In this document: positions 23,962 to 34,500 of the stretch, piece after piece
Layout of the letters: each line of letters begins with the position of its first letter
Numbering within the stretch: the first letter of the stretch is position 1
Made by a program: the position numbers and the translations under genes
Notes under the pieces: generated by a model
What the model saw: only the letters and a program-made list of their open reading frames with translations
Databases searched by the model: none
Told to the model about the DNA's origin: nothing
Assembly (NCBI RefSeq): GCF_018873765.1
Contig: NC_057921.1
Coordinates: 64,593,557-64,657,556 of the forward strand
Source: Telopea speciosissima
Taxonomy: Eukaryota; Streptophyta; Magnoliopsida; Proteales; Proteaceae
Direction of reading: 5' to 3'
Length of the DNA: 64,000 nucleotides

Positions 23962-24298
23962 TGTGCTGATATTTCAACTAATCACAAGAAAAAGCAGCAC
24001 AATAGATAAAACAACTACAGTGTCAATAAACTACAGTTATTAGCAGTAAACGGTACATCATTGAATTTTATGTACCCTCTGTTTCCTCTTACATTTTCAG
24101 TGTTCTACATCACTGTGAATCACATTAGACCAAAAAGGGAGGATAACCCCGGTTGGGACAGAGTCTGATCTTGTATGATTATTGTCGCCTATCAAAAATG
24201 AAGAAATAAAAGAAAAATGGTTCTCATGATCAAATATCAAGATTGAACCCAAGAATACCATAAGAGGAGGTTCTATTAAACTGAAAACAGAAAAGCTT

Positions 24299-27200
24299 TC
24301 ATTGTTTTCCCTTGCTATCTGAATCTGCTTCCGGTTGGTTTGGCTCAGCAATTGAAAACTTCTTCACTTTCTGCAGGCAAAAGGAATTCGTAAAGAAAAA
24401 GTTTAGAAAATTAGGCAGGAGGAAAAAATAAATAAATAAAGAAGACTTAAAAGGAGACCACCTTCAACCAGTTAAAAAAATCCTGATATTCATTGGCTGA
24501 CAGTTGGATAAAAGAAATCTATGCTATTGTGTCAGTTGGAGGTCTATGGGTGTCCATAGACCTCACTACCGTGGGATGCAGGATCCTAAATGTGCTCATT
24601 GGGATGTTGCTTGTCGTATTCTGAGGTATCTTAAGAGTACTCCTAGCAAAGGTCTTATTTATCGCCGCTATGGCCACACTGATGTTGTAGGGTACTTGTT
24701 CCAAGGTGTGTATGGGAGATATACTTAGTATACCTACTATCATGGGTGTCCAAAGAACTCACTATCGTGGGATGGTTGTGGCTTTACACTATTCTTTCAT
24801 ATTGTAGTTGGGATTACTTAGTATACCTACATCCTAAATGTGCTCATTGGGATGTTGCTTGTCGTATTCTGAGGTATCTTAAGAGTACTCCTAGCAAAGG
24901 TCTTATTTATCGCCGCTATGGCCACACTGATGTTGTAGGGTACTTGTTCCAAGGTGTGTATGGGAGATATACTTAGTATACCTACTATCATGGGTGTCCA
25001 AAGAACTCACTATCGTGGGATGGTTGTGGCTTTACACTATTCTTTCATATTGTAGTTGGGATTACTTAGTATACACCTACAACACTCCTACAAGGTTGGT
25101 TCCTAGTCTTATTGTGATTTAAAGTTACTATAAATAAGAGTGGTGGCTGGCGGTAGTCTATTCAGATCCTATAACACAGCTTCTTCCATCCCCTAGGTCT
25201 CCCATCTTTCTCCTCTCATCTCTCCTCCTTCTCTGATGTTTGTATTAGGTGGTTTTACTTCAAGTTTAATTACAAGTGACCCTAATACTTGGGGTACTGC
25301 TCAATCTCCTGCTCGCTGATCACCTGGAAAGAGGATCTCTTCCCCTTGCTGATGATATTAACGAAGCTCCAGTCTCTCGTGGTTGACCAGTTGACTAGAT
25401 TACTCATTGATGGTGCAAAGATTTGAATATGGTGGTTGACCAGTTGACTAGAGAAGAGCCTTGGGAAGGGATTGGAGGGATCAACTTTACCCACAGAGGT
25501 AGAAGTGGCTAAGGGATTGTTAAGAATTCTTAGTCAAAAAATTGATGAGAAATGGTGGGGAAAAAGAGACCAAGTGGCGGAGGGCCAGTAGGGAGGGAGT
25601 AGGAAGAAATCTAAGATGGAGCTGAGAGTTGCAGGGGAGGAAGGGGAATCACACGCACAAACACACTATCACAGAGTAAAACTCAATAAACTTCTATTCA
25701 ATTCACTTCACTGTCCATTGTTGGGTTACATACAAGTATTTAAAGGGAAAATAAGAAGACTAACTATTCTAACTACAAAACTGAAATAACTTGCAACTTA
25801 AACTCAAATTCAAACTCTATCTAATTCTTACGTAGTCAACAAATAAAAGACTGAAATAAATAAACTAATATACTACTTCCAACCCTTTTTGGACCAAAAT
25901 CCTGGGTTAGACCAGTTCTGTCTGGGTTTGGATCTCCAAAGCCTATCATGCTGATCCAACCAGTTAAGTGATACTGCATCAACAAGAACTCCCTGGTTAT
26001 GGGCAAACTAGGACTTCTAAACAAAATGTTAAACCCTCATAGCAACCAACATAAAAAAGGGGAGGTGTAGGTGATTACTATTTCCATTATTATGGGCACT
26101 AATAATTTGTTTTTAAAGTGGGAGATTTTTCTGATTACTTTTAAGGACCAGGGTATTTTTCCCCAAACATCATAGGTATCTTCCTAATATGACAAATATC
26201 TTATATTTGACGTGTGAAAACAAGTATTATTGCTAAGTTGTTCAGAGTTCTAAGCTGTTGGCTATGATATATGGCCCTCTGTAGTTTGGGCCTGAACCAA
26301 ACCAGCATGTTTGATAAGCATGAGCCTAGGTACAGAGTAACAAGTGCTAGGTAAGCTACGCAAAGCCCTAACATTCCTACTGAGTTTTAGATCAGAAGAA
26401 TCACAATGAGCTTTGCTTGTTTACAATCCAAAGGTTCCTGCACATGATCTACAAGTTCTGAATCTCTACCATAGTTATCAAGGCGGGAAACTGACCATGG
26501 CGTTTTAGAGGGGCAAAATTCAAGGCGACACCGCCATGGCGGCAAGGCCGCCATGGCAGGCGACCAAGGAGCATGGACGCCATGGCGTCGACGCCTTGAT
26601 AACTATGATCTCTACTGGTTACGCAAACAACAAGAAAGCTCCCTGAAGATGGAGAAAATGTATTTTGTTAACAAAAAAAAATCATAATTCACTATTGAAC
26701 CCTTCACACTTGTTCTTATTCGATTCCAGCATCAGATCACCCATTACAACATGTAAACAGGACAATTGAAACTTGAAAAGCTTACAAGTGAAGTCCTGGG
26801 AAGTGTGGAATGTACGCAACTGTTTAATCAGAAACTGGAAACTGATTCAATGTTAATAACCTTTCATAAGTTGAATTGCAGCAATAATTTCATCCGTCCC
26901 AGCAACAACCTTCCAGTTAAAAGAACTTTATTGAACAACAAACACAACAGAGAGCATGAAATGACTTCCTGAAACATAGCAGATAGCACGAAATGACTTC
27001 CAGGGACATAACTCTAAATATCCACCACATTTCCTTCCAAGCTTCTAAAAAGACTCAAGCTTTCCAGGAACCTAAAGCTTTCTTGGTCTGAGCTAAAAAA
27101 TGTCATTTAGTTCTTTAATATACTCAGAAATGAAAACTGAAATGCCAAAGAAATTGAACACCAATCAAAACTCCCATCCAACTACCCTCTCCACTCCCCC

Positions 27201-29002
27201 AACCCCACCAGGGAAATAGTTGGGATTGACAAGGCATATAATTTGAAGGTTCCAGCTATGCAATTTTACAATTCCCATGTTGGTGAGCTAAACATGGCTC
27301 AAAAGCAATCCATCCTGAAAGAGGACACAATAACATTTTAATTCAACAGCTGTGCTAATTTGCACATAGTTCACAAAAGGTAACACTAGAAGGAGCTAAA
27401 CTGTGCTTGTACTGCCTTGGAAATTTGGTTTCTGTAGCAGCTTGAAGACTCCAAATGGAGAGGAAGTCGTTTCTCTTTGAATCCATTTGACAAGTGATCA
27501 TCTTTTCTGATTTTTGAAATCATAGGATTTGGTTCCTTGAATCCACATTACTCTAAAATTTTCTTCTGACCACGTGCTCGCATGACAAATTGGTGGTTCC
27601 TTCTCTCATACTGCACAGAAAATATTTGCAGTCCATACTTTTTGCAATTAAAACATTGGACTTCCTTTGAAACCTTTTCTTTTCCTTTGTTGTATCTTAA
27701 AAAACTATTAAACCGTCTAGTCAATAGCGCTATGTATTTATCACTACCTTCATCCTCAGAATCCTAAGATGCCTCGAGTGCAATACTTTTCTCATTATTT
27801 TCTTACCCTTAACCAGTCACCATTTCATGGGTGACAGAGGATCCTACCAATTCTTCTAAGGACAATTTTTTAAGGTCCTTGACTTCTTGCATAGCCGTCA
27901 ATTTTAGTTCCCACCTATTAGGTAGGGACCTAAGGACCATATGAATAAGATCCACCCTAAAATACAAGGACTTTGATTTATAGGTGACATAATTTTGAGG
28001 ATCATTTGATATATGAATTTCTGAATCCATACTGGTACCAGCCAAGAATGAATTGATTTTGTAAGGATCAGCTGGGTTATACAGGGTTCTCTGATGCCAA
28101 GTTGGATTAGCTTGATCAGAAAAACCAGGCCAATCCAAATCATGATTAAATGATCTATACAAGATCAAGCCCTGCTTTTGTGAAATTGAATCTCAGGTTC
28201 CTATTTTTACTTCTTTGCATATAAGATGCCCTTCTTTCTATTAGAAACTTTATCATTGAGGAACTTCAGGAGACAGTTATAGTCCCTTGATCCTGGCCTT
28301 TTAGCCTCAAGAGATTCTATCTTAGAGATTACTGTTTCTTGTGTCCATGTAAACTCTCCTTTAACAGAACTATTTGTTCTTCTATTAGGATCAACAACAA
28401 CAACAACAACAAGAAGGAGATGAACATTATAGTGGAAACACAATCATCTGACTCCATTTCTTCTGATTGGAAAAAAACAAATTTTTGTCTTCGTTGGGGA
28501 GGGGGAGGGGGAGGGGGGCGGCTTGTATAAACCCAGCTGATAAACCCAACCAGAGAGCAAGCCTAATTAAACAGAACCCAAAGAACCTCAGGTTTGCAAC
28601 CACCAACAGAACGAATACAAATTCAAACCACCCAGCATAACGAAAACGCACTCATAAGTCACAACTACCAATGTTTTGTTTTTCACGAGGCCACCCACCC
28701 GTGTATTGATAAACAGAACCAAAAATTTTAGATTTTAGCCTCTCAGATCAAGAGACACAAAAATAAGAGGGAAGCACGCAGTCTTAATTTAACAATAACG
28801 TAGGAATCTCAAACGTTTTTGTAATTCGAATATAGTGGTTGCCGTAGTGGAAGAGACAAAAACAAACCTTCTTGAGCACGCATTCTCGCAAGGAATTCAA
28901 AAGGCGGAGGCATTTCTCCTGATCGAAAGAAGAATCAGTAACACAGTTGAGAAGATCCAGAGCCTCTAGCGCGCAGACGGGTTGAGGTCCAGTTTCTTCC
29001 AT
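24299..29002 (-). CDS. Twin-CX9C (CHCH/Cox19-like) small mitochondrial protein, two exons
   Basis: Exon 1 is 28868-29002 and exon 2 is 24299-24370, separated by a 4497-bp intron (GTTTGT...TGCAG, phase 0). The product is 68 residues. Two CX9C motifs are exact: C10-ALEALDLLN-C20 and C31-LRLLNSLRE-C41, each on a predicted helix, followed by a basic-acidic tail (KKKVKKFSIAEPNQPEADSD). Twin-CX9C proteins are imported into the mitochondrial intermembrane space and oxidised by MIA40/ERV1; many help assemble respiratory complexes. The short plant Cox19-like CHCH proteins (such as Arabidopsis At1g02160, from memory) are the likely orthologues, but the molecular role is not established. I chose the ATG at 29002; an in-frame upstream TTG extends the frame but is not a normal start. 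The intron carries Copia and other repeats. Confidence 0.88.
24500..25077 (+). mobile_element. Copia pol fragment, internally duplicated (248-bp unit)
   Basis: MQDPKCAHWDVACRILRYLK then STPSKGLIYRRYGHTDVVGY is the end of Copia reverse transcriptase running into RNase H. ATCCTAAATGTGCTCATTGG occurs at 24583 and 24831, and the following 247 bp repeat with hardly a change, so the fragment was tandemly duplicated after insertion. It sits in the CHCH intron, in the opposite direction to the gene. Confidence 0.85.
25078..26045. mobile_element. LTR-like sequences flanking the Copia fragment (tentative)
   Basis: At 25128-25140 ACTATAAATAAGAG looks like an LTR TATA box, with pyrimidine-rich sequence after it. 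From 25650 to 25800 CATTGTTGGGTTACATACAA and TATTTAAAGGG resemble a Copia LTR read on the minus strand. I could not pair two LTRs or find a target duplication. A 20-bp direct repeat, GGTTGACCAGTTGACTAGA, occurs at about 25380 and 25434. Confidence 0.3.
26471..26606. mobile_element. 136-bp GC-rich palindromic element with perfect 15-bp inverted ends
   Basis: ATAGTTATCAAGGCG (26471-26485) is exactly inverted as CGCCTTGATAACTAT (26592-26606). The interior repeats CGCCATGGCG-type palindromes (CCGCCATGGCGGC, GGCCGCCATGGC), far richer in G+C than its surroundings. It lies in the CHCH intron; a 60-bp relative is at 14566-14625. Confidence 0.75.
27560..28170 (-). mobile_element. Copia gag remnant with zinc knuckle
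   Basis: On the minus strand a gag (UBN2-type) domain reads LIHMVLRSLPNRWELKLTAM then QEVKDLKKLSLEELVGSSVT and HEM. After stops and shifts it continues as SIALEAS...DSEDEGSD and QCFNCKKYGLQ, the start of a CCHC zinc knuckle. This is the standard order of plant Copia gag. It is broken by stops and lies in the CHCH intron in the same direction as the gene. Confidence 0.75.
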
Positions 29003-29090
29003 GGCATCAAGCGCCGTAGAAACTCCAGGAGGTTCTTGTATCAACTAGAAAATGAAATCACAGAACAAGAGCTCAAAACCCTTTTTTCCC

Positions 29091-29149
29091 AACTCAATTC
29101 AGTTGGGTTTTTTTTTTTTTTTTTTGATAAGAACTCAATTCAGTTGGGT
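29091..29149 (-). mobile_element. Ultra-short A-tract insertion between perfect 18-bp direct repeats (site d)
   Basis: AACTCAATTCAGTTGGGT occurs at 29091-29108 and 29132-29149. The 23 nt between are 17 T and GATAAG; minus strand CTTATC plus A17. It lies only 90-150 bp upstream of the CHCH start codon, so it is in that gene's leader or core promoter. Confidence 0.75.
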
Positions 29150-29495
29150 CAAACGTTCTTAAACAGATAGGTAATGAAACCGCGGCGCTATTGGTTTCGA
29201 ACCTTTATTCTTCCTTCCCCATTGTCTCGAAAGTTGTAGAATGGCGACCTGTAACCCTTCGGTTCAGCGCTTCACCAAACTAGTGTGCCTGTGTTACCCA
29301 TTGTCCGCCCACGGTCTGATTAAACAGGAATTCCGTCCTTTGTCATCTCGGAAAAGGAAAGAAAATCAATACATATAGTGGGAAAAGGTTCTTGAGTCAC
29401 TGGTGTAGGTACGCTAGCATGTGTATCTCTCTGTCTCGTGTGAAATGATTTGCAATGGAAGTAGTTTTCTATCCAGCAGTGTGGCCTACGCTAGC

Positions 29496-29542
29496 ACTCC
29501 CATGTACATATTTTTTTTTTTGTAAAGACTCCCATGTACATA
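29496..29542 (-). mobile_element. Ultra-short A-tract insertion between perfect 15-bp direct repeats (site e)
   Basis: ACTCCCATGTACATA occurs at 29496-29510 and 29528-29542. The 17-nt insert is an 11-T tract then GTAAAG; minus strand CTTTAC plus A11. It interrupts a copy of the foldback family also seen at 43238-43388. Confidence 0.7.
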
Positions 29543-29955
29543 CATTGTTATATAAAATATGGGCAAGAGATCTCTAATTGGTCGCATGGTCTCTACACAA
29601 GCAATGGGTGAGCACGTTGCATGGCTGGGTAGAAGGGATAGAGACGTCATCTCACGATGTTTTGTGAGAGGGTGTAGAAAACACCACCAAGTAGAGATCT
29701 TTTTCCCATAAAGGACAATAGAGGGCATAAGCCCTGCAATTACTAAAGTCGTTATGAAAGATATTTTCATACGTTGGATATTTTAATGTACGTTTGGTTT
29801 TTTCTGTTGAGTGTGTCTATTAGAGACACCCCTTGGTTATGTCTATTCATCTAGTATATAAGGATATGAGGTCTTTTGGGTTTTTTTATTCAACTTCTTT
29901 GGAAACAATTTTAGTTTTTGTTTTCTTCTCCACCATAGTTTGTCAGTGTCAACGA

Positions 29956-30184
29956 GTTAGTGGGATGAAATTTTACTGTTACACTAGTGGCAGGAACATT
30001 CCTGCTACAAGGCTAGCAGCCAAGGAAATGGGATCTTAAGGGATATTTTAGAAAATACTAAAACCTAGGAGGGTGTCTATGAACCCAAAGGGGAAGTGAT
30101 TATTCCATTTCCTTGGCTGCTAGCCTTGTAGCAGGAATATTCCTGCTATGGGCGTAGCAGCAAAATTTTTTCCGAATTAGTGAG
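29956..30184. mobile_element. Foldback element with arms of about 80 bp
   Basis: The left arm (29956-30033) and right arm (30103-30184) are inverted copies. The inner 45 bp pair almost perfectly (GCAGGAAYATTCCTGCTACA, then AGGCTAGCAGCCAAGGAAAT); the outer parts pair with mismatches (GTTAGTGGGATGAAATTTTA against CTCACTAATTCGGAAAAAAT read inverted). The spacer is about 70 bp. A transcript would form a long hairpin. No open frame. Confidence 0.75.
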
Positions 30185-31220
30185 TATAGCCTTATGGACT
30201 CTCTATATGTAACCACGTTCAATTGGCACTGCAACCTATATGATTTGATAGTTGTTATATCTTTGAGGTATAGGTGTATGGTCAACCCAGATTACAGAAT
30301 TGGGGCATCTAAAAGCTTTAAGGAGAGCATCACTTAGTGTGACTCAACCCTACTATTTATTGTTCGGCTATCACAAGAGGATGTGTATTAATGTGCTTCT
30401 TTCTATAAGGAAGTTTTAGATTTGTACTACTTGCCATACTAATCAGATAAGTTTTATACTTATTGCTCGTTATATTATATTTCTAATCTTATACTTTGTA
30501 CCCATCTTTTATATTCTAACAATCTATAGGTTTTAGATGGTCTCTCACAATACAATTTAAATATATGGCGAATGAGAAAAGAGGTGTGGGGGGGGGGGGA
30601 GACGATCATTTTGCACCATGATGTGTCTAGGCGCTAGAGTTACTTGTACTAGAGTTCTTTTTCCCTAAAACAAAAATACATATATAAGGCCTCACTTTTT
30701 ATTAGGGGGCATCAAAAAGAATCCACACACAAACATTGTGCATTGCGAGCCCAGCACCTAGGGAGTGCCTAATGAGACATCCAATGACACTGGCTGCTAG
30801 GTGCACCGGGATATACGCCAGACCCCATACAGGTGCATCCAGCAGTCAAGCGCTGTTGAATGCCTCACTGGGCTCCTCATTGAAAGAAGAGAGATAGAAC
30901 TAAGGAGTGTTGGCATAGGCTATACTCCCACCCTTTGTTTTAGTGCACCATCATTGGTGTGAAGTTCGGTTTCTTCCCATTGTTGGCATCGTGGGAACCC
31001 TCTTCCATAAAATAGTTTCTCTTCCAATTAGTTTATGGTTTTTCTTTTGGTAAACAAAATAAGTTTATGGTCAAAATGTAACATTCTTGGAAAAGGATCT
31101 TATCCTGCCGTGGCGGGAGCTGCACCTGTGTAACATCACTAAACGACAAAAAAATGAAGGGTAAGATAGTCATTTTATAGGTGGATCTCACCTCAACCCC
31201 ACATGTGAAATGACCACCTC

Positions 31221-31571
31221 CCCCTGTATTCAGGGTGGGTTTTGGTGCGGCACAGTGCAGCTCCCGCCACAGCTGCAGAAGATCCAAGTCCAACATTCTT
31301 TGCTTTCTGGCGGAGCAACCCAACAGTTACGCAGTCCACAATTTGTAGATGGAAGATTGGGAAGACCATGGTCAGTGGCAACCCAAAACTCAAAACTTGG
31401 TTCTCGCAACGGTCTCGCGATTCTCGCCCTCTTCAGCCTCTCCATAAGCTCTGCAATTCCGAAATCAGAGGAAAGCAGTGACCCCTAACCCTAATTCTAA
31501 CTCTTCAGCCTCTCTATAAGCTCTGCAATTCTAATACAGTTGCCCGTTTTTTCCCGCACATGTAATGGGAA
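31221..31571 (+). promoter_or_regulatory. PDV1 upstream region and leader with a direct repeat and telo-box
   Basis: A 31-bp sequence, CTCTTCAGCCTCTCCATAAG then CTCTGCAATTC, lies at 31429-31459 and again with one change at 31501-31531. Between them is CCCTAACCCTAA (about 31482-31493), a telo-box-like motif common near starts of plant housekeeping genes. A short upstream ATG at 31565 reads MGNGA-stop, overlaps the PDV1 ATG in another frame and may lower initiation there. Confidence 0.45.
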
Positions 31572-34500
31572 ATGGAGCTTGAGGAGATCGAAGTGGTTCT
31601 GGAGAAGATTTGGGACCTGCACGATAAGCTTAGCGATGCCATCCACTCTATCTCGAGATCGCACTTCCTTAATTCCATCAAAGCTCAGAAGAATCCCGAC
31701 GATGTTTACTTCTCTCGCAATTACGACAAGAAGAAGCCTCGTACCGATGGTGATGATGAACGCAACGGATTTGTGTTCGTGAAAGACTTTCGAGTTGACG
31801 ATCACACGGCACTTGCGGAAGCCAAGAGCCTTAATTCCATTAGAACTGCGCTCGAGAACCTCGAAGACCAGCTTGAGTTTTTTCATGTAAGTAGTACCAG
31901 GACTTCCTTTGTCGGAATGGGTCTCTCATGGTGTTTTGGCAACTTCGGATAAAGTGCATTTCGTTGATCAGTTTCAATTTCTTCAACTCAATTGAATGAA
32001 TTTTCTTGCTTATTTTTCTACCTTGAAGGAATTTCTCCCAGTTAGTTCGTGTGGTCTAGGAGCCTCACGGCCTTCCTTTTGTTGTTGCTTGTTCCCGTTT
32101 GTCTTTCCGTGTCCTCTTCCTATGCATAAGGTATTAGTGAGTTCTTTGTTTGAATTGGTACTCGGATGACTCATGTGAGACGAAAGTTGAACCTATTTAT
32201 TACCATAAACTACCTACCGCCCAGATTATTTCTGCGTGAAAGTTGTAAAATTGGGGTATAATGACCAGAAAACCTTTCCAAAAATAGTAATAGAGAACAA
32301 ATATACGTAGTGGTTAGATTATCCTACCTTTGAGGTTCATGAATTGGGTGCGTTCTTGCCATGTTTCATCTGAACATAATCTAGCTGTTTCTTGTAAGTC
32401 TAAATTCTAAAACAAGGCAGCTCCAGGAGCCACATGGTAAAAATTTTTAAGTAATAGTTTCATCATCTGTTAACAGCTTAACATGTTATCATCGGTGGAA
32501 TAGAAATGAGTTAACTCATGGATTAATACAATCACCTCATTCTGATTTCTCACTGGCATTCTAGTTATGGCTCAAGGTGATTAATTTTTTTTTTCCCAAA
32601 GCTATTTTTTACGTGTTACTCTTCCTTCTCTGCTTTTGTACCCTGGGTCTGACTATTTATATTTGTAATCGAATAGAGAGAATTTAATTACCTTCTTATT
32701 CTTATCCCTGACTATTCTCTCTCTTCCCTCTCCCACTCCTATGACAAGGGAAAGCAAATTCTCCTCTTCTCTTGCTTCACCTACTATTGAAATCACTAAA
32801 AAGCCCAAGACCTACTTTCTTTCGGCAAAACAACCATAGGAATTGGAGAGATAGATAGATAGTCTATTGACTCTTTCCTTCCTTCTCCTTGCCTTCAGGT
32901 AGACTGGCAAGTCCGATGTGAATCCTAAGTCCTAATAATGGAATATGAAGATTCGTAGTCTTCCTCCTTATCCTTTTGGTATCGTCGTATATTGGCAGAA
33001 AAAAACAAGTTTTTAGAACAAGCTTTTACCAACACTGATCCTGTCCCTGATCGAACCAAACGAGAATAAAGCAGCGAGCTTCCAATCAATCATCATTGGG
33101 GTTTCCATCTTAGTGGTAGGCATTTGTCATATTCAGAACTGTTTAGCCACCTTGACACTAGATTCTCCCCTTTTTTTCTGGCAACACTGCTTGAATATAA
33201 AAATATTATTTTTCTTGTTAGTTTAGCTTGGAAATAAGAATATATATTGTCAAGGTAATTGTGATGATAATAAACCGTCAATAATGTCTTTCCTCGTTGA
33301 TACTGTTGATTTTTTCCCCCTGTTTTTATTCTTAGACCTTCCTTCAGTAAATGTTAAATGAAATGGACTCCATTGGTTGGTTCAAAGGACTGGAGGGGGG
33401 CAGGGTCCAGGGTGAGTTAGTTCCCTGTGCAAAGTCCTTAGTTTTCTTTGGTGATTGTGATGTATTTTGATCCTGAATTTTGATAGATTAGTTTTATTTT
33501 TGTTTATTACTTTTGTTTTCCTAAAATCCAAAATCTTTAGTGTAATTTCATCATGTAGGAAGTAGCTTCAAGGTGTACCATTGTGTCTAATAGGCTGTCT
33601 GTATCTAGCAAACATGAAAACAATCTGTATTTGTCTAGAATCCATGGTTAGGTTCTTACATAGAAGTACTTTAAGAGTCTTCTTTACAATTTTTTATTTA
33701 AATGTTTCATCTAGAGAAATTGCTCAGGAGGAGCTGATTTGAACCCCTTAGGTAAATAAGAACATCCCCTTTTTTACCATTAGCAAGAACTTGTTTTGGT
33801 CTTGGGTAGGTTTAGATAAACCCACTCACAAGGATCAATTGTTGCCTGAGCTGAATTGGGATCCGTTGAGACTGATCCCAAATGAATGTAGAGTGGATTT
33901 TCCAATCGATTAAGAAGATTGGGTGGATTCATAGTGGATTGTCCAATTCTATATGCAGATCAAGCAATCCCACCCTTGTACATGAATCAGTATCAAACGG
34001 GAATGTGATGCAGGAGTATTATCATGGCTGGACCGGCAAGACCCGATTTGGAAACCCAAATCAAGAAGAGCTAGGTACAAACCTGCATTTTGGTCCACAA
34101 GGACTACTTTTTTTATTTTTTTGGTTAAGTCCACAAGGACTACTTATGGGATTAATTTATTTGTCTGGATTATTCTTGTAATCTTCATTTTTGTTTTATA
34201 TTATTGGGTTAGAGGGCTGACCTCGGCGGAACAGTAAGGTTGCTCCATTGTGACCTAGTAGTCGTGGGTTCGAGTTGGGAAACTGCCTCTCCACAAAGTG
34301 GGGGTAAGGCTGCGTATATTATGACCCTCCCCAGGCCCCACAATGGGGAGCCTCGTGCACTGGGTACGCCCTTCTTTATACGTAGTAGAGTTTGTTTTCC
34401 AGTTTCCTTGTTAAAGTTGATTTCAGTTTTAGAAAAGTATATATGCACAAAATTGTAACCATCGAATAGATTATTGAATGGAATATTGAAGTTGGTAGCC

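Larger units (their letters stand above)
20700..24090. other. Intergenic between the MTM1 and CHCH genes
   Basis: No intact gene is seen. It holds a G-box (21205-21210), a LINE 3' end (21298-21341), two MITEs (22085-22246, 23403-23567), a (CT)n run at about 21436-21454, a 22-bp tandem duplication at about 22812-22857 and a 52-bp one at 23858-23961. At 21880-22045 a frame reads like a plastid transit peptide but has no gene behind it. Confidence 0.5.
29003..31220. other. Intergenic between CHCH and PDV1 genes
   Basis: The two genes diverge, so this interval holds both promoters. It contains two A-tract insertions (29091-29149, 29496-29542), a foldback element (29956-30184), an A-tract insertion of lower quality (31027-31071), a G run at about 30589-30599 and no coding frame I can support. 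Confidence 0.5.

Noticed and set aside
29003..29044. N-terminal extension MIQEPPGVSTALDA of the CHCH protein
   Set aside because: The upstream frame opens with TTG, not ATG; the family starts at the MEE position, which is the ATG at 29002.
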